Assembly: GCA_018136815.1 (NCBI GenBank)
Contig: CM030943.1
Span: forward strand, 2,059,620-2,095,619
Reading direction: 5' to 3'
Length of the DNA stretch: 36,000 bases
Source of the DNA: Isochrysis galbana
Taxonomy: Eukaryota > Haptophyta > Isochrysidales > Isochrysidaceae
Shown here: positions 21,458 through 32,641 of the stretch, piece by piece
Position numbering within the stretch: position 1 is the first letter of the stretch
Layout of the letters: the number at the start of each line of letters is the position of its first letter
The notes under the pieces: model-generated
The model's database searches: none
What the model was told of the DNA's origin: nothing
The model's input: only the letters and a program-made list of their open reading frames with translations
Program-made: the position numbers and the translations under genes

Positions 21458-23129
21458 ATGGCGGAGGGAGCGCCGCCGAGGGAAGCTGAGGGGACCAGCG
21501 CCGCCCAGCCGACGCCGCCCGCAGGCTGTGCGCTAGACGAGCGGGAGGCCTCGTCGCCTGCTGCCTCCTCGAGCGCGCCCGCCAACCACCACACCGAACA
21601 GCCGCTCCAGCAGGAGGCCACAGAGCTGCTGCTCGAGGGCGAGGAAGAGCAAGGGAACGCCAGCAGTGTCCAGCCGGCTGCTCCTGGCCGCGGGCACGCG
21701 TCTGAGCCGCCCACAGAGGCGCGGAGGCGGCGGTATGACGCGTCATCGGGCCTCGCGCAGGGGAGCGGCACGGAGCGGGACGTCGATTGGCCAGGCACGT
21801 ATGGCAGCCTCGACCATGATGACGCCAATGAGCCAGGCGATCACACGCCTCGGCGCCGCGTCCAACCCCGGGAGAGACGCGCAGCCTTGCGCACGGTCCG
21901 ATCGCACGAGAAACTTGGGCTGAAACCACCGATGAAGTCGTCGCCAGCGGGCCGAAAGTCTATGGACGGCACGTTTGGCAGCCGCGTGTCGACGGATGAC
22001 GATGCGGCGTATGGGTCAGAGGATGAGGAGTATCGGCAGCTCGCGGTGGAGCGGGCGACAGCTCGGCTGTCTGAGACGCCACTCTACATCATCAAGGATG
22101 AAGAGTATCGGCAGGTAAGCCCACGCACCGCAATCAGGATGCTGCAGCGTGTAGAACGCGGCTCCGTCCTACACAGGGCCTCCGTGCATGGTGGACCAGT
22201 GTTTTACCCCCTATGCGTCACCGGCACGTGCAGCTTGCTTGGCGACGCCTTGCGCGCTCGGCGCATCACCCGCTCAGGGCACCGCTGCCCCGACCCCGCA
22301 GAAGGAGACGGAGGAAAGCATGGCCAAACAGCTTCAGGTCATGCAAGAGCGCCATGAATACCACCGGCAGGTGGATTGGCTCGCGCTCGACCGGGAGGCC
22401 AAGCGCCGGGCGCGTGACGCGGCCCGCGAGTGCACCCACGGTCCGGTGGTCAAGCCCGACCGGTGGTCGTCGGTCACTCTGCCGCCTCTCAACAATAGCT
22501 ACTACACGGGTGAGCACATCCGAGCTGAGCGTGAGAAGTATGGTAAGTTCCTCAACGAAGCCAATGAGAAGCGCGAGGAGGCGGCGCGGCGCCGCAAGGC
22601 AGCTATGCGCTACGCTGCGCAAACAAAGCAGAGGATGCGTGAGAATGTCGCACACGGTGGGGGAACCACCCGACACCCGCGTCAGGCGGCTTCGCCGCCA
22701 CCACGCCTCGTGCGACGCATGTCTGGCCCAGAAGACACGACTGCCGACAAGACGTTCCCCAAGACCAAGGTTGGGCTCTTCCCTGCGGTGCGCTCGAACC
22801 AGAGCCTTAGCCCGACTCGCGAGCCGGTGCTTACCGCGCAGAAGAAACCCATGGAGGCGCCGGCCATCCAGGTCAACGAGATAAAGAGCCTAGCCATGCG
22901 CGCATCAGAGTTGAACCATACGCTCCAGCTGCTCGAACAGAACATGCACGCGTCAGCGTGCACGTTGCGCGGCTCCATCAGAAGCATGGAGGATGAGCCG
23001 GCTAGCCCGCTGGGAGAGACGGACGAGGAGTGGGCTTCCGCGATGAAGTCGCAGTCCCGCCTGTCGGATGTCTACGTGGAGTCGATCAGGACGAAGCTGA
23101 AGCTGCTCGAGGCGCTCCACGCGACGTGA
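21458..23129 (+). CDS. Unknown coiled-coil protein (2 exons)
   Basis: Exons 21458-22114 and 22302-23129; intron 187 nt (GTAAGC...CCCCGCAG, phase 0); 494 residues. The first 190 residues are low-complexity, acidic and A/E/P-rich. Residues of about 190-219 contain DEEYRQ twice (DEEYRQLAVERATARL and IKDEEYRQ at the splice). Exon 2 is strongly helical and charged: KETEESMAKQLQVMQERHEY at the splice, and a coiled coil at about 290-335 (HIRAEREKYGKFLNEANEKR and on). It carries a conserved-looking LPPLNNSYYTGEH, then IKSLAMRASELNHTLQLLEQ and a helical C-terminus. The composition suggests a cytoskeletal, ciliary or scaffold protein; I do not recognise a family. Confidence 0.75.
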
Positions 23130-23412
23130 GCCGGCAAGTCCGAGCTCGCAAATGGCTCATGCTGCCAGTGAGTGACACGCACGGAGCGGGCGGGTCGGGG
23201 TGAGACTCACCACCGCAAGTCGTTGGGTGACAACACCTGATGCGACACGTCGTGGACAATGTTTGTGTACACATGGTCACGTGTATGGTGTGCAGTGTGT
23301 CGTGCATGATGCACGGTGCACAATTCACGATGCACGGTGCCGTCGTCTTGCATGGTGCGCAAGTAGCGGTGCATGGTGCTTGGTGTCGGTTATGAGTGAA
23401 TCAACCTTTGAA
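23130..23412. other. 3' flank with TGCAT-rich repeats
   Basis: At 23280-23380 the word GATGCACGGTGC occurs twice, with many TGCATGGTG variants around it, giving a short degenerate tandem. No gene. Confidence 0.5.
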
Positions 23413-23563
23413 TAATCTCACCGCACACACGGCCGTGGACCCTCTGCTTTCTTTTCACGCAGCAAAAACTTTCTACACCCCCACTCCCCCAGCCCTTCCC
23501 CCCCGCCATCAGGCGACTCCCCCTGTGCACTACTAGAGGGAATAGGGGTGTAAGGGCCTAGAT
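23413..23563 (+). repeat. Dispersed repeat family C, copy 2
   Basis: Second copy of the 2888-3072 repeat. Here it directly abuts the ORF1-like element at 23566. Confidence 0.65.
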
Positions 23564-23565
23564 GC

Positions 23566-24090
23566 GAAAAAACTATCGTTGTAGGCTTTAGCGATGGAGA
23601 TGGAGCGCGCGCCGACCGCTCCCACCTCCCAGCCCCCCGCCATCACGACGCCCCACCGAGGCCGCCCCAAGCCGCCGGAGCCGAAGCGCTCACAGGCCTC
23701 ACCAATGCCTGACCAGGACGTCGACATGGCGACGCCTCCCTCCCCTCTCAAGCAGCCACAGACCTAGCTAGGGGCAGCAAGAAGAGTCCTGTTCCCTGCG
23801 CTGGCAACCAGGCTCAGGGCAATGCCCTGCCGCCCAACCCCCTCGCTTCTCCACCCAATCAAGGACTCCCCATGGAGGGGGGCAGCACTGATGTCCCCCA
23901 TGGTGGCAACTCCTAACTTCAGTGCACCCCTCGTGGGCGAGCACTTCACACAACAAACAACCAATCCAAGGCCAAGGCGCCTTTGCCTTTGCCTTTGCCG
24001 CCTGCAACAGCCAACTCAACAACAACTTCAAAGGTCATACGCTGAGGCAACTCAGCAAGCCTCCAAGGGCAAGAACCCTGCACAGCCACA
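23566..24090 (+). mobile_element. ORF1/Gag-like retroelement fragment, copy 3
   Basis: Leader variant AAAAAACTATCGTTGTAGG, then ATG 23594 (MEMERAPTAPTSQPP, RGRPKPPEPKR). It stops in frame at 23767. Homology to the 6474 copy continues through ACTCCCCATGG, a TTCAGTGCACCCCTCG block and, in another frame, QRSYAEATQQASKGKNPAQP near 24030-24090. It is a frameshifted and stopped relic. Confidence 0.6.
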
Positions 24091-24419
24091 ACCGTAACCG
24101 ACCAAGGGAGAAAATGGTGCCGTGGGTTCCAAGGGGGGACCTCGGTGCCCACGGCACCACTCGTAGCAGGCTCCAGACGCCAGACGCCTCAGATCCCACT
24201 TCCCACTTTGGAGTGGTGGCCGAGGCGCCTTCTTGGATCTGCGCGGGAACTGAAGGGAATGTCAGTTTGTGTGGAGAGGAACGGCCTGGCGAGCATGCGA
24301 AAACGTGTGCATCACGCAACATGCATGCTATGTATGGGTTCGGAGCGAGCGGGCGCGGGCGTGCAAGGTGAGGAGGGCAGCAGCGCACCGGTAGTGCCAG
24401 CGCCCTCGGTGTCGGTGTC

Positions 24420-24625
24420 GGCTCAAAGTTGGGCACTCGCGCGTATCACGGCACCGAGACGGTAGCGTTGAAGCCGGGGGCGTGGCCGATTTTGGCGTGG
24501 TGCACGCGGCCGGCTGCGGCGATTGGCGTATTGGCGTAGCTACAAGGGTGTAATTTGTGAATACGGTGCTTGGTGGGCCACCCAGTGCCAGTGCAACTGG
24601 ATCAACACCAAAACGCCGGCAGCCG
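24420..24625 (-). repeat. Inverted copy of the 7231-7520 repeat
   Basis: On the minus strand it gives the spacer and one 84-bp unit of the 7231-7520 repeat, with small indels. This places the same two repeat families (ORF1-like and this one) side by side at both 6.5-7.5 and 23.6-24.6 kb, but in different relative orientation. Confidence 0.65.
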
Positions 24626-25735
24626 GCAGCCCGCCCAGTCTTCGTGCAAAGTTGGGGCTTTCGTCTCAACAACTGTAGCGTTTCGTGAGCGGCTGTTAGT
24701 AGTTAGTAGTGATACTCATGTGCATATCGATGTCAATCGCAATGCGTGTGCTGCGTGTTGATGATCGATGGTCAACCATAAACATAAAATATGTAGAGGT
24801 AGAGAAGCACATTTCGTGGAGTTTGTGAGCTAGTAGAGCTTATGGCTCCGTCACTAGTTGTGTATGCCTTGCATAAAGGGCATCAGTAAAAATATTCCGG
24901 AGGGGGCCCGAATACTTTTTAGTGCTTGGTCTCCAGAGGCTTCAAATTGGAAATTGGGGCCATTTTCCGAACATTTTGCCGGAGGACCCCCCATTTTTTT
25001 TGCTGATCTCTCATACCAGAACCTATAGAAAGCTTACTTAGGCCTCCATTTGCCCATTACCGATTTTGCCCTCCGCACCCCCCTAGTGAATGACCGGGCT
25101 AACAAGAGCCGGACACCACGACGCAGAGGGAGCACAAGACACAAGACTGCAAGCACCGCCATTCTATCACTCCCTGGCGCTCCCGCCGCGCCTCCCGCCG
25201 ATCGATCCCCTTCCATCACTTCGCATATCGAGCCAGTGGTCATGCTCATGCTCGATTGTCACATTGTCACTCTCCCTCTCCCTCTCTCACGACACCTCAC
25301 TCAGCACTCAGCACACACCTAGTCGACTAGTCGACTAGTTGAACCAGCGAACCAGCACCAGCACGCGCGACCCCCCCTTCCTAGCGATTCCGCGTGAAGG
25401 AACCTGGGGGAGGGGAAAGGGGAGGTTGATAGGTGACGACGGGTAATTAAGAGTAGCCTAAGCACTCTGCCAGACGCCGTGCACGTAGCGGTTCGTTTGT
25501 TCAGCTTTTTTTATTCGTACACCCAGAGGCTAATGGACTTCCTCTTTTTTTTTAGTAAAGCAGGTGTATTTTTGTGCCGATTGGATCGAAGTCGAACGAA
25601 CGGCCGCCCGCGCTCAGTCGGCGGCGGCGGCGGCGGAGCCTCAGCGCTCCTCTCTCTCTCCCTCCCCCATCCGCCCCAACCCTCTCCCCTTCTCCCGCTC
25701 CCCCCCCACCCCCACCCCCCCCACCCCCTTCCCTG
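24626..25735. other. BiP upstream region, no gene seen
   Basis: Contains an AT-richer segment (24780-25030), a TIR-like terminus (25085-25101), a self-complementary CTAGTCGACTAGTCGACTAG cluster (25319-25340) and, just before the BiP ATG, a pyrimidine-rich leader (25645-25733). I found no clear ER-stress element (CCAAT-N9-CCACG). Confidence 0.45.
25085..25101 (-). repeat. TIR-like terminus, TAGCCCGGTCATTCACT
   Basis: Minus-strand copy with one change from 3627-3643, followed like it by AGGGGGGTGCG and a GGGCAAA word. Confidence 0.5.
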
Positions 25736-28700
25736 ATGCGCTGCCTCTCGCTGCTGCTGCTGCTCTCAGCGGCCCTCGCAGAGGAGCCTCTCGGTACTGT
25801 CATTGGCATCGACCTCGGTACCACCTACTCATGTGTGGCCGTCTACAAGAACGGGAGAGTCGAGATCCTTGCAAACGAGCAGGGCCACCGCGTAACTCCC
25901 TCTTGGGTGGGCTTCACCGATGGCGGAGAGAGACTAGTCGGCGATGGAGCCAAGGCTCAAGCCAGTCTGAACCCTGCAGGAACACTCTACGACGCCAAGC
26001 GCCTTATTGGCCGTTCGTTTGCCGACGAGGCGATACAGGCGGACATACCCTTCTGGCCCTTCAAAGTTATCGCAGACTCGAGGGGCAAGCCGTTGCTCCA
26101 GCTAGAGGTGGCGGGTAAGAAGAGGGCGCTCACGCCGCAGGAGGTTTCGGCGATGGTTCTCGGCAAGATGAGGGAGACCGCTGAGGCCTTTCTCGGAGAA
26201 CAGGTCAGCCGCTACAGTGAAGAAAGACGGCGAGGACGGGGCAGAGGTGCACGCGCCTTGAGAGCTTGGGTCGGGCAGAGGCGGCAAGAAAAGCGAGACG
26301 GGGCACAGTGGCGGTCGACAATAGGGAAGAGGTTACGGCGGGAATTGCGATGCAGAGCTGGAGGTTGCAGGATGATTTTAGTGCCATCTGGTTCTCACGC
26401 GGCCCCCTTCTGCCCGGTCGTCTCGCCTCGCGCGAAGGCTTGACGGTGGGAGTGCAGGAACACAAGGCGCGGTTTGTCGTCACAAGCGATGCACCATCCC
26501 GCCATTTGGGCGCGTTCGGGCAGCACTAGGAGAGCGCCTCAAGGAGCCTCGCATTTTCTACTAGTACATTCAAGTTGTATCTGTTGGTCCCCAAACCCGC
26601 CGCGCAGGTGCACAACGCCGTCATTACTGTGCCCGCCTATTTCAACGACGCGCAGAGGCAGGCAACCAAGGATGCGGGCGCCATTGCTGGCCTCAATGTG
26701 CTGCGGTGCGCTGCTTCTCTCACTTGCCGGCGCCATCCCATTCTCCAAATTGGCCCCTCTTCCGCCCGGCTTATCCTCCTCCATGCACGCATGCCTCTGT
26801 GTCCGCCTCGCGTCGCCTCTCGCAGCATTCTCAATGAACCTACAGCCGCGGCACTCGCTTATGGCTTCGATCGTTCTCTCGAGTCGGCAACAATCCTCGT
26901 CTTCGATTTGGGTGGCGGCACCTTTGACGTATCGCTCCTTGCGATCGACTCGGGTGTCTTCGAGGCAAGCCTTAAGGCCCAGTTGCCGCCACTGATCGCA
27001 GGGCGTGGCGAGTGCGCGACGTCTGCCTGCCCCCTGCGGCTAAGACCCTCCCAATACCTTTCCACCGCTTTTGTATCGATGCAGGTGCTCTCGACCGCGG
27101 GCGACACGCACCTCGGTGGCGAGGATCTTGATAACAGGCTGATTGAACACTTGCTCATGCTCTTCAACCGAAAGAACCCGAGCATCAACCTTGGCGCTTA
27201 CCCGGCCGCCATGCACAAATTACGTCGCGAGGCAGAGCGCGCAAAGCGTCAGCTCTCCTCGCAGACTGCGGTGAACGTCGAGATCGAGTCCATCCGGCCC
27301 GGCGTAGATTTGTGAGTGGAGCACACTCGTTGCACGCAAGGTAGTCGCACTGGGTCAGCAAAGGGCGCCTCGGAACCGACCTCCCCCTCTCCCTTCCATC
27401 CATAGCTCCGAGACAGTTACGCGCGCCAAGTTCGAGGACCTGTGCGCCGACCTCTTCCGCAAGACCATGCTGCCTGTGGAGCGTGTGCTAGAGGTGCGCT
27501 TTGAACCTCGCGCAATGCCGGCGCAGAGTGCGTCCCCTGTACTTGCGCGCACCTTGCCCTTCCCTCTCACCTCGCAACGCACGAGTCCGACCCCCTTTTG
27601 CTGCATTGGGGACCAATTAGGATGCGGGCATCTCTCGCAACGAAGTGGACGAGGTGGTCCTCGTTGGAGGGTCAACCAGGATCCCAAAGGTGCATTTCTC
27701 GGCATTGTGGCCGCCCTATGCTCACGCACCGTGCATGCCGACTTGATCCGAGTCGAGTGATGGCCCGCTGTTGTGTGAAGAGCCGGCTGTCACGTCGAGC
27801 CCCTTCCCCAAGTCGCTCGCCAGAAGACGAGCTCCTGCGCGCTTGCTTGCGTGGGAGGGACGGCGACCGCGATGTATTGCCCGGCCTGCCGCCAGTCTAC
27901 TTGAACTGCAGATCTTCTTCTAGCCCACCCGCGAGATTCACAGTGCGTTCCCTACCCACCCAGATACGCGACCTGCTCACCAACTTCTTCAACGGCAAAA
28001 CACCCAACACTAGCATTAACCCTGACGAGGCGGTAGCGTACGGCGCCGCTGTCCAAGTGAGTGCAGTCACCACTGCGCCGTCTAACCTAAGCCCATGCCA
28101 AGGAGCTGTCGCGGCCACACACCTGTAGGCGGGCGTCTTATCCGGGGAGCGCGACAAGAAGACTATGGATCTTTTGCTACTCGATGTGACGCCTCTCACC
28201 CTGGGCATCGAGACGACGGGTGGCGTGATGGACGTCCTTGTGCCTCGCAATACTGTCGTACCCGCAAAGGCGCGAGCAGGCCCGGCCAGTGGGGCTGCTA
28301 GAAGACAGCGCCTACGCCGCCGAACGCGCCCCGCATCCGTCGCGCGATGGGAGGAGAGAGGGGTGGTGGGGTGAGGGAGAAAGATTTGCTCTTGCTGAGA
28401 GTAGAACTCCCAGCAATATCCCACTTCACCGGCACAGGCTAGCAAATTATACACGAATGCCGAGGACGGGCAGCTTGCCGTGAATAATATGGTGTTTGAG
28501 GGCGAGCGGAAGCTGACGCGGGACAATCGCTTACTAGGCCAGTTTGAGCTCTCAGGATGGGCACCGATGCCCAAGGGGCAGGCGCAGATCGAGGTGCATG
28601 ACACGTGCCGTCGGCCGCCCCACTCCAAGCGGGTCCTACAGAATTCCCGGCGGGCCGCCGGAACTTCTCGTGATGGCCGTCCGCTCGTGCCATAACACCG

Positions 28701-29843
28701 GCTATACGTCGTTGCTTGCGTTATAGAGAGCCTGCTTTTGCCGCTGCGACGAGCCTTGCTCTTCCTGCCGTACGGTCTTCCATCATGCATCGCATTGGCG
28801 CACGGTGCCTGAGTGTCTCCTCTTCCTCTGCGTGATGCGCGCCCCGTATCCCTCGCAGGTCACATTTGACATTGATGTGAATGGCATCCTCTCCGTCTCC
28901 GCTTTGGAAAAAACATCTGGCCAGCGAGCGATGATCACAATAAAGAACTCGGACCGTCTCGCTGACGAGATCATTGCACGCATGATCAAGGAGGCGGAGC
29001 AGTACAGGTGGATGCATTGGAAAATGAAGCCAACCTTTTAGTAGGCGGAAAGTGCTACATTCGCCTCGATGCTCCTTCGACTGGTGTGCTGACATTCAAA
29101 CGGACCTTTTCAACTATTCAGGCGGGAGGATGAGCGAGCTATCGCGCGCGTACGCGCTCGGGCGGCGCTTGAGGACTATATCTACGCGGTCAGAAAGCAG
29201 CTTAAAGACACCGAGCTTCGAGGTCGGGATACGCCGCTTCGCACGCCCCGTCGCGGCACTTCTCACGCGTAGCCGCCCATGCGCATAGATTAACTCGCCA
29301 CGGCGGGCGCGCGTGCCGGTCGCACGCCATGCAGCCTTCTACATTTCTGGGCCGGCCTCCGTGGGTGAAAGCGTTCGCTACTCATCCTTAATGAGCTCAC
29401 ACCTTTCCCATAATTCTTACGCGCTACTTGCCCCCACTACCTTGTGGCTTGTCGGCTCTCAGAGCGCATGTTGGAGGAGGACGCAGACAAAGTTCTTAGA
29501 GAACTCGAGCTCGCTGACCAATGGCTTGACGACGATGAGGATACTAGTATGCGCGGACCTTGCTCCTCAATGCGTGCGATTGCAGTGGGAGCGTGGCGCG
29601 GCGTGTGCATGCCTCGCTGCCTACCTGTGTGTGTAGCACCCGTACATCACCCCCCCTCCCCCCCCTTCCCGCTCCCTAATCTCCGGTTGACACGAAGGCG
29701 CGGCGTCGTTAGAAGATGAGCTCATACGATTGCGGAACGAGGCTGTGGAGCCCATTTTGCGACAATATAGGAAGGGCGGGGTCAAAGCGGGCTCAGAGGC
29801 CTCTGATGAAGACTTGTACGAATTTGAGCACGGCGAACTTTAA
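25736..29843 (+). CDS. BiP: ER-lumenal Hsp70 chaperone BiP (13 exons)
   Basis: Exons 25736-26203, 26608-26705, 26826-26964, 27085-27311, 27406-27493, 27621-27689, 27964-28056, 28129-28269, 28438-28593, 28859-29007, 29122-29222, 29463-29546 and 29698-29843; 652 residues, normal for BiP, every phase consistent. Signal peptide [15 protein letters not shown]. Hsp70 signatures IDLGTTYS (25-32), [11 protein letters not shown] (about 215-225) and [12 protein letters not shown] (about 352-363). Substrate-binding domain from [14 protein letters not shown] (exon 8); helical lid in exons 10-13. The C-terminus is EFEHGEL, a variant of the HDEL/KDEL ER-retention signal. Introns 3 (GAG|GCAAGC) and 8 (AAG|GCGCGA) have GC donors; the others are GT. 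Junctions were placed so the protein follows the Hsp70 pattern without gaps. BiP folds secreted proteins in the ER lumen using ATP. Confidence 0.95.
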
Positions 29844-30650
29844 TTGGTGTAGGCCGATCGTTGTTGGCTACATTAAGTCAGACTTTTTGCGGTTTTGCAT
29901 GGCATTAATACTCGACGGGAATATCATCCGAAGCGCAGTCCTGCTAGAGTTTTCTTGTCTTTGCTTGCTTAACCCTAGTGCTGAGGGACCGAAGGCTTCG
30001 ACGGCGACGGAGCCCCTGCCTCACGAAGGGGATTGTTGCGGTTGGTGCATCGCTTATTCGATTTATGATGTTTGTGGCTAGGTGCGCTAGCTAACAAGAT
30101 GCTCTACAACACTACAATACAATTCTTAAGATGTAAGGTGGTTCCCCAGGTTTTCTTTAAGGGGCTACTTGGTGGGTGGGCGGAGGGTGCGCGCGGCCGC
30201 CAGCGAGGAGCTCTCTGGCCTTCACCGAGGACTGGGGGCCATGCATAGCATCTCGCATTCGATGACCCGCTGTACACACTCCCAGCTGAGCTTAGAGGAG
30301 GCGCAGGGGCCGCTGCTGCGACGCCCGGGCCGCGGCCGTAGCCCCTGCCCCTGCATGTCATACAGGTTGAGCGTGCGAGAAGGCCTTTGATCGTCGTCCG
30401 TCGTTGTCTGATCGGAGTGTTTGGGTTTGATTTCAGTCGAGTTATGTGAGAAAGTCGTGGGGCGAGAGTCGGAGTGTTTTCCTGGGTGTCTCTGTCCGTC
30501 GGCTCCTATCGTCAGCCGTCATCCGTCGCTCTCGCTCTCGTCGCTCTCGCTCTCGTAACACTGCTCATACCCTACAACCTCTCCTCGCCTCGCCAGCCCC
30601 TGCCATCACAGCCCTCCTCACACTTGCCCTCGCCTCTCGCCGCTCGCTCG
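29844..30650. other. BiP 3' flank and upstream region of a candidate gene
   Basis: No gene recognised at 29844-30440. From about 30500 the sequence becomes CT/CG-rich (CGCTCTCGTCGCTCTCGCTC), like the leaders ahead of other start codons in the window, up to an ATG at 30651. Confidence 0.45.
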
Positions 30651-30703
30651 ATGTCGCTCTCGCCGCCGTCCTCGCCCTCGCCCAAGCCCGCCTGCCCGCC
30701 TGC

Positions 30704-30710
30704 TCCTCTG
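30704..30710. repeat. Target-site duplication, left copy
   Basis: TCCTCTG directly before the left terminal repeat at 30711; the identical word follows the right terminal repeat at 32612-32618. Confidence 0.8.
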
Positions 30711-32611
30711 TAGGGCGGTCAAACAGGGCTTTTTAAGTACTAATATTGGGGGGGGGTCGACATTTTTGACCGTGAGCGGAAAGCCCCGGCGAAAGCGCCT
30801 CGGAGGGTCTCCCCGCCTTTTCAGAATCCTCGTCCGAAAAGACGGTGCGAAGTCCCGTCGGACCCCCCCCCCCTTGCACTTGCACACGCTCTGGCGGCTC
30901 ACACGAGCCGAACTGGACGTCGCTCCCACTGAGAGATGTGTTTCTTTAGTCTAAAAGGTGCCTACACACCTCTTAAATTAGGGGTCCGACGCCCCATATT
31001 GCCTATAAAGCAAATTTCAACCCCTGGTGCCCCAGCGATGACGTCCGCGCATGCACATACGCACCACACACAGCTCGCACACGGCCCATTCGGCTTTCAC
31101 AGGATGCTCCTTGACTGTCCCGACCCTCGCCCCGCACGATTCGCCCGGGCTCGCGATTGACGAGGAGCTGGAGCACCAGGACGCCATAGCGCTCGATGCT
31201 GCTCGCTGGTCGACAAAAGTTTGCTGGCCGCTGGCGGGACAGGTGCGCTGCCGATCGCGCCCGCTCTGGCGCAGGTCGACCAGGCCCATACCTACAATTC
31301 CTTTGCCGCCCCAAACGTCAGGTTCCCGACTCGTATTTCGACGTTGTGAGGCAGGGAGAACACCTGCCGCCAATGCTCAACCAGAGCATCGGCGGCAGGT
31401 GTTCTCTCTATGTTTTCGTCGGCTCCTCGGATTTTCACGTGCATCATAGGGCTGGTAGCAATCTAGAAATGTAATTTAAGCTAGCCTGCAGCGTGATCTG
31501 CGACAGCGCGACGCGCGCGGCCGAACAGTACTGTAGAATTGATTGCTTTTTGTTTGACGTCTAAAGGGAGAATTTTTCTCCGCACGGAGGGCTCGAAAAT
31601 TGGGCAGAAGGGCGAATTTCGAGCTCTAGACCGCCCGTTCTTTTGGCTACTAGTAGATTCAATATGTAATCTAGCCAAGCACCGGCCTGAAAGCTTCAGG
31701 CGTGATGGTTGCGATCGATTTCTGTGGGCAATCGTGTCGTGAATCACGATTGGACACCGGCTGCTTTGCGCTCATCTCGAGCCAACTTTTGGAATTTTTT
31801 GTACACTCGGATGACCTCCAAGGCCATTCACGTGCTCGGAGACACACAAGTCGTGCCCGCCAAGCACGGGCCAGTCAATAGTTTGCCCGTTTTTATAGCA
31901 CAACATCCCAACATGGAGCACAAAAAGTAGTTTTGTTTTCGCATTGACGTGCTGAATTGACGGACAGCCTCGTGTCTGCGAGCGTCTCACGTTCGATTTC
32001 GAGAGACAACCCCTTATTTTCTTTCGATGATTCGACAGTCTCATAAAAAAAAACATGCAGCGATGGTCGCTGGCCTCGCCAGTGGCCTCGCAAGCGGCCT
32101 GTGGCCGCTCTGGCGAGGGTCTGCGCGGCCAGGAGGCCAGCAGACACCCCCTCCCACCATGCTGAGGCGGTGCCGCGCGTGATGGGGCAGCCCATCATGC
32201 GCAGCACCGTCATTTTGACGCCTCGCAGCCTGCCGCGCACTGCATGCGCGCGAGGGGCTGGCAGCTGGTAGTAGATGCCAGCAGGGGCGAGGTGGAGGGC
32301 GCAGGCGACGCAATGCGCCCGCGCAGGGTTTTGTACTGCCTGCCCGGGGGTAACCGTGCCCGGGGAACGCAGGCGCGCGTCGCACAGCGCGACCTGTGGT
32401 GCACTTTTGTGGTCGACGTCGAATTCGCACGAGCGCGAAAACGTTTTTGGGTCTGTGTGTTGAATGGCGTCGAAAATGTGCATATTTCTCATTAGATTCT
32501 GCCAAATATACTCATTTCCAGTAGCATATCCTAAGATCTCGCGATAAAACCTCAATCTTGACTTAGTGAATTTTCACCGTTAGAAGTTAAAAGCCTTGTT
32601 TGACCGCCCTA
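30711..32611. mobile_element. TIR DNA transposon, 1901 bp, with 7-bp target-site duplication
   Basis: The left end TAGGGCGGTCAAACAGGGCT and the reverse complement of the right end TAGGGCGGTCAAACAAGGCT differ at one of the first 20 bases, and weaker match extends to about 31 bp. Flanks TCCTCTG (30704-30710) and TCCTCTG (32612-32618) are the duplication. No transposase is visible: internal frames are short, the longest about 130 codons without motifs. It is probably non-autonomous. A YAGGG start and a 7-bp duplication would fit several superfamilies (hAT- or P-like), so I leave it unassigned. It lies inside an apparent coding exon. Confidence 0.85.
31356..31406. repeat. Long near-perfect hairpin inside the transposon
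   Basis: GAGAACACCTGCCGCC (31356-31371) pairs perfectly with GGCGGCAGGTGTTCTC (31391-31406). After one A/C mismatch, ATGCTC (31373-31378) pairs with GAGCAT (31384-31389), leaving a 5-nt loop AACCA. That is 22 paired bases in a 51-nt structure. Confidence 0.85.
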
Positions 32612-32618
32612 TCCTCTG
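32612..32618. repeat. Target-site duplication, right copy
   Basis: TCCTCTG, identical to 30704-30710; its last base is also the first base of the hairpin at 32618-32641. Confidence 0.8.
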
Positions 32619-32641
32619 CTGACGGGCTTCAGCCCGTCAGC
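32618..32641. repeat. 24-nt perfect hairpin at the insertion site
   Basis: GCTGACGGGCT (32618-32628), loop TC, AGCCCGTCAGC (32631-32641): an 11-bp perfect stem touching the target-site duplication of the 30711 transposon. It falls in the open frame of the candidate host gene. Confidence 0.8.

Noticed and set aside
30936-31930. Short frames inside the 30711 transposon as a transposase
   Set aside because: All are under about 135 codons, in different frames, with no DDE-like or zinc-finger pattern visible.
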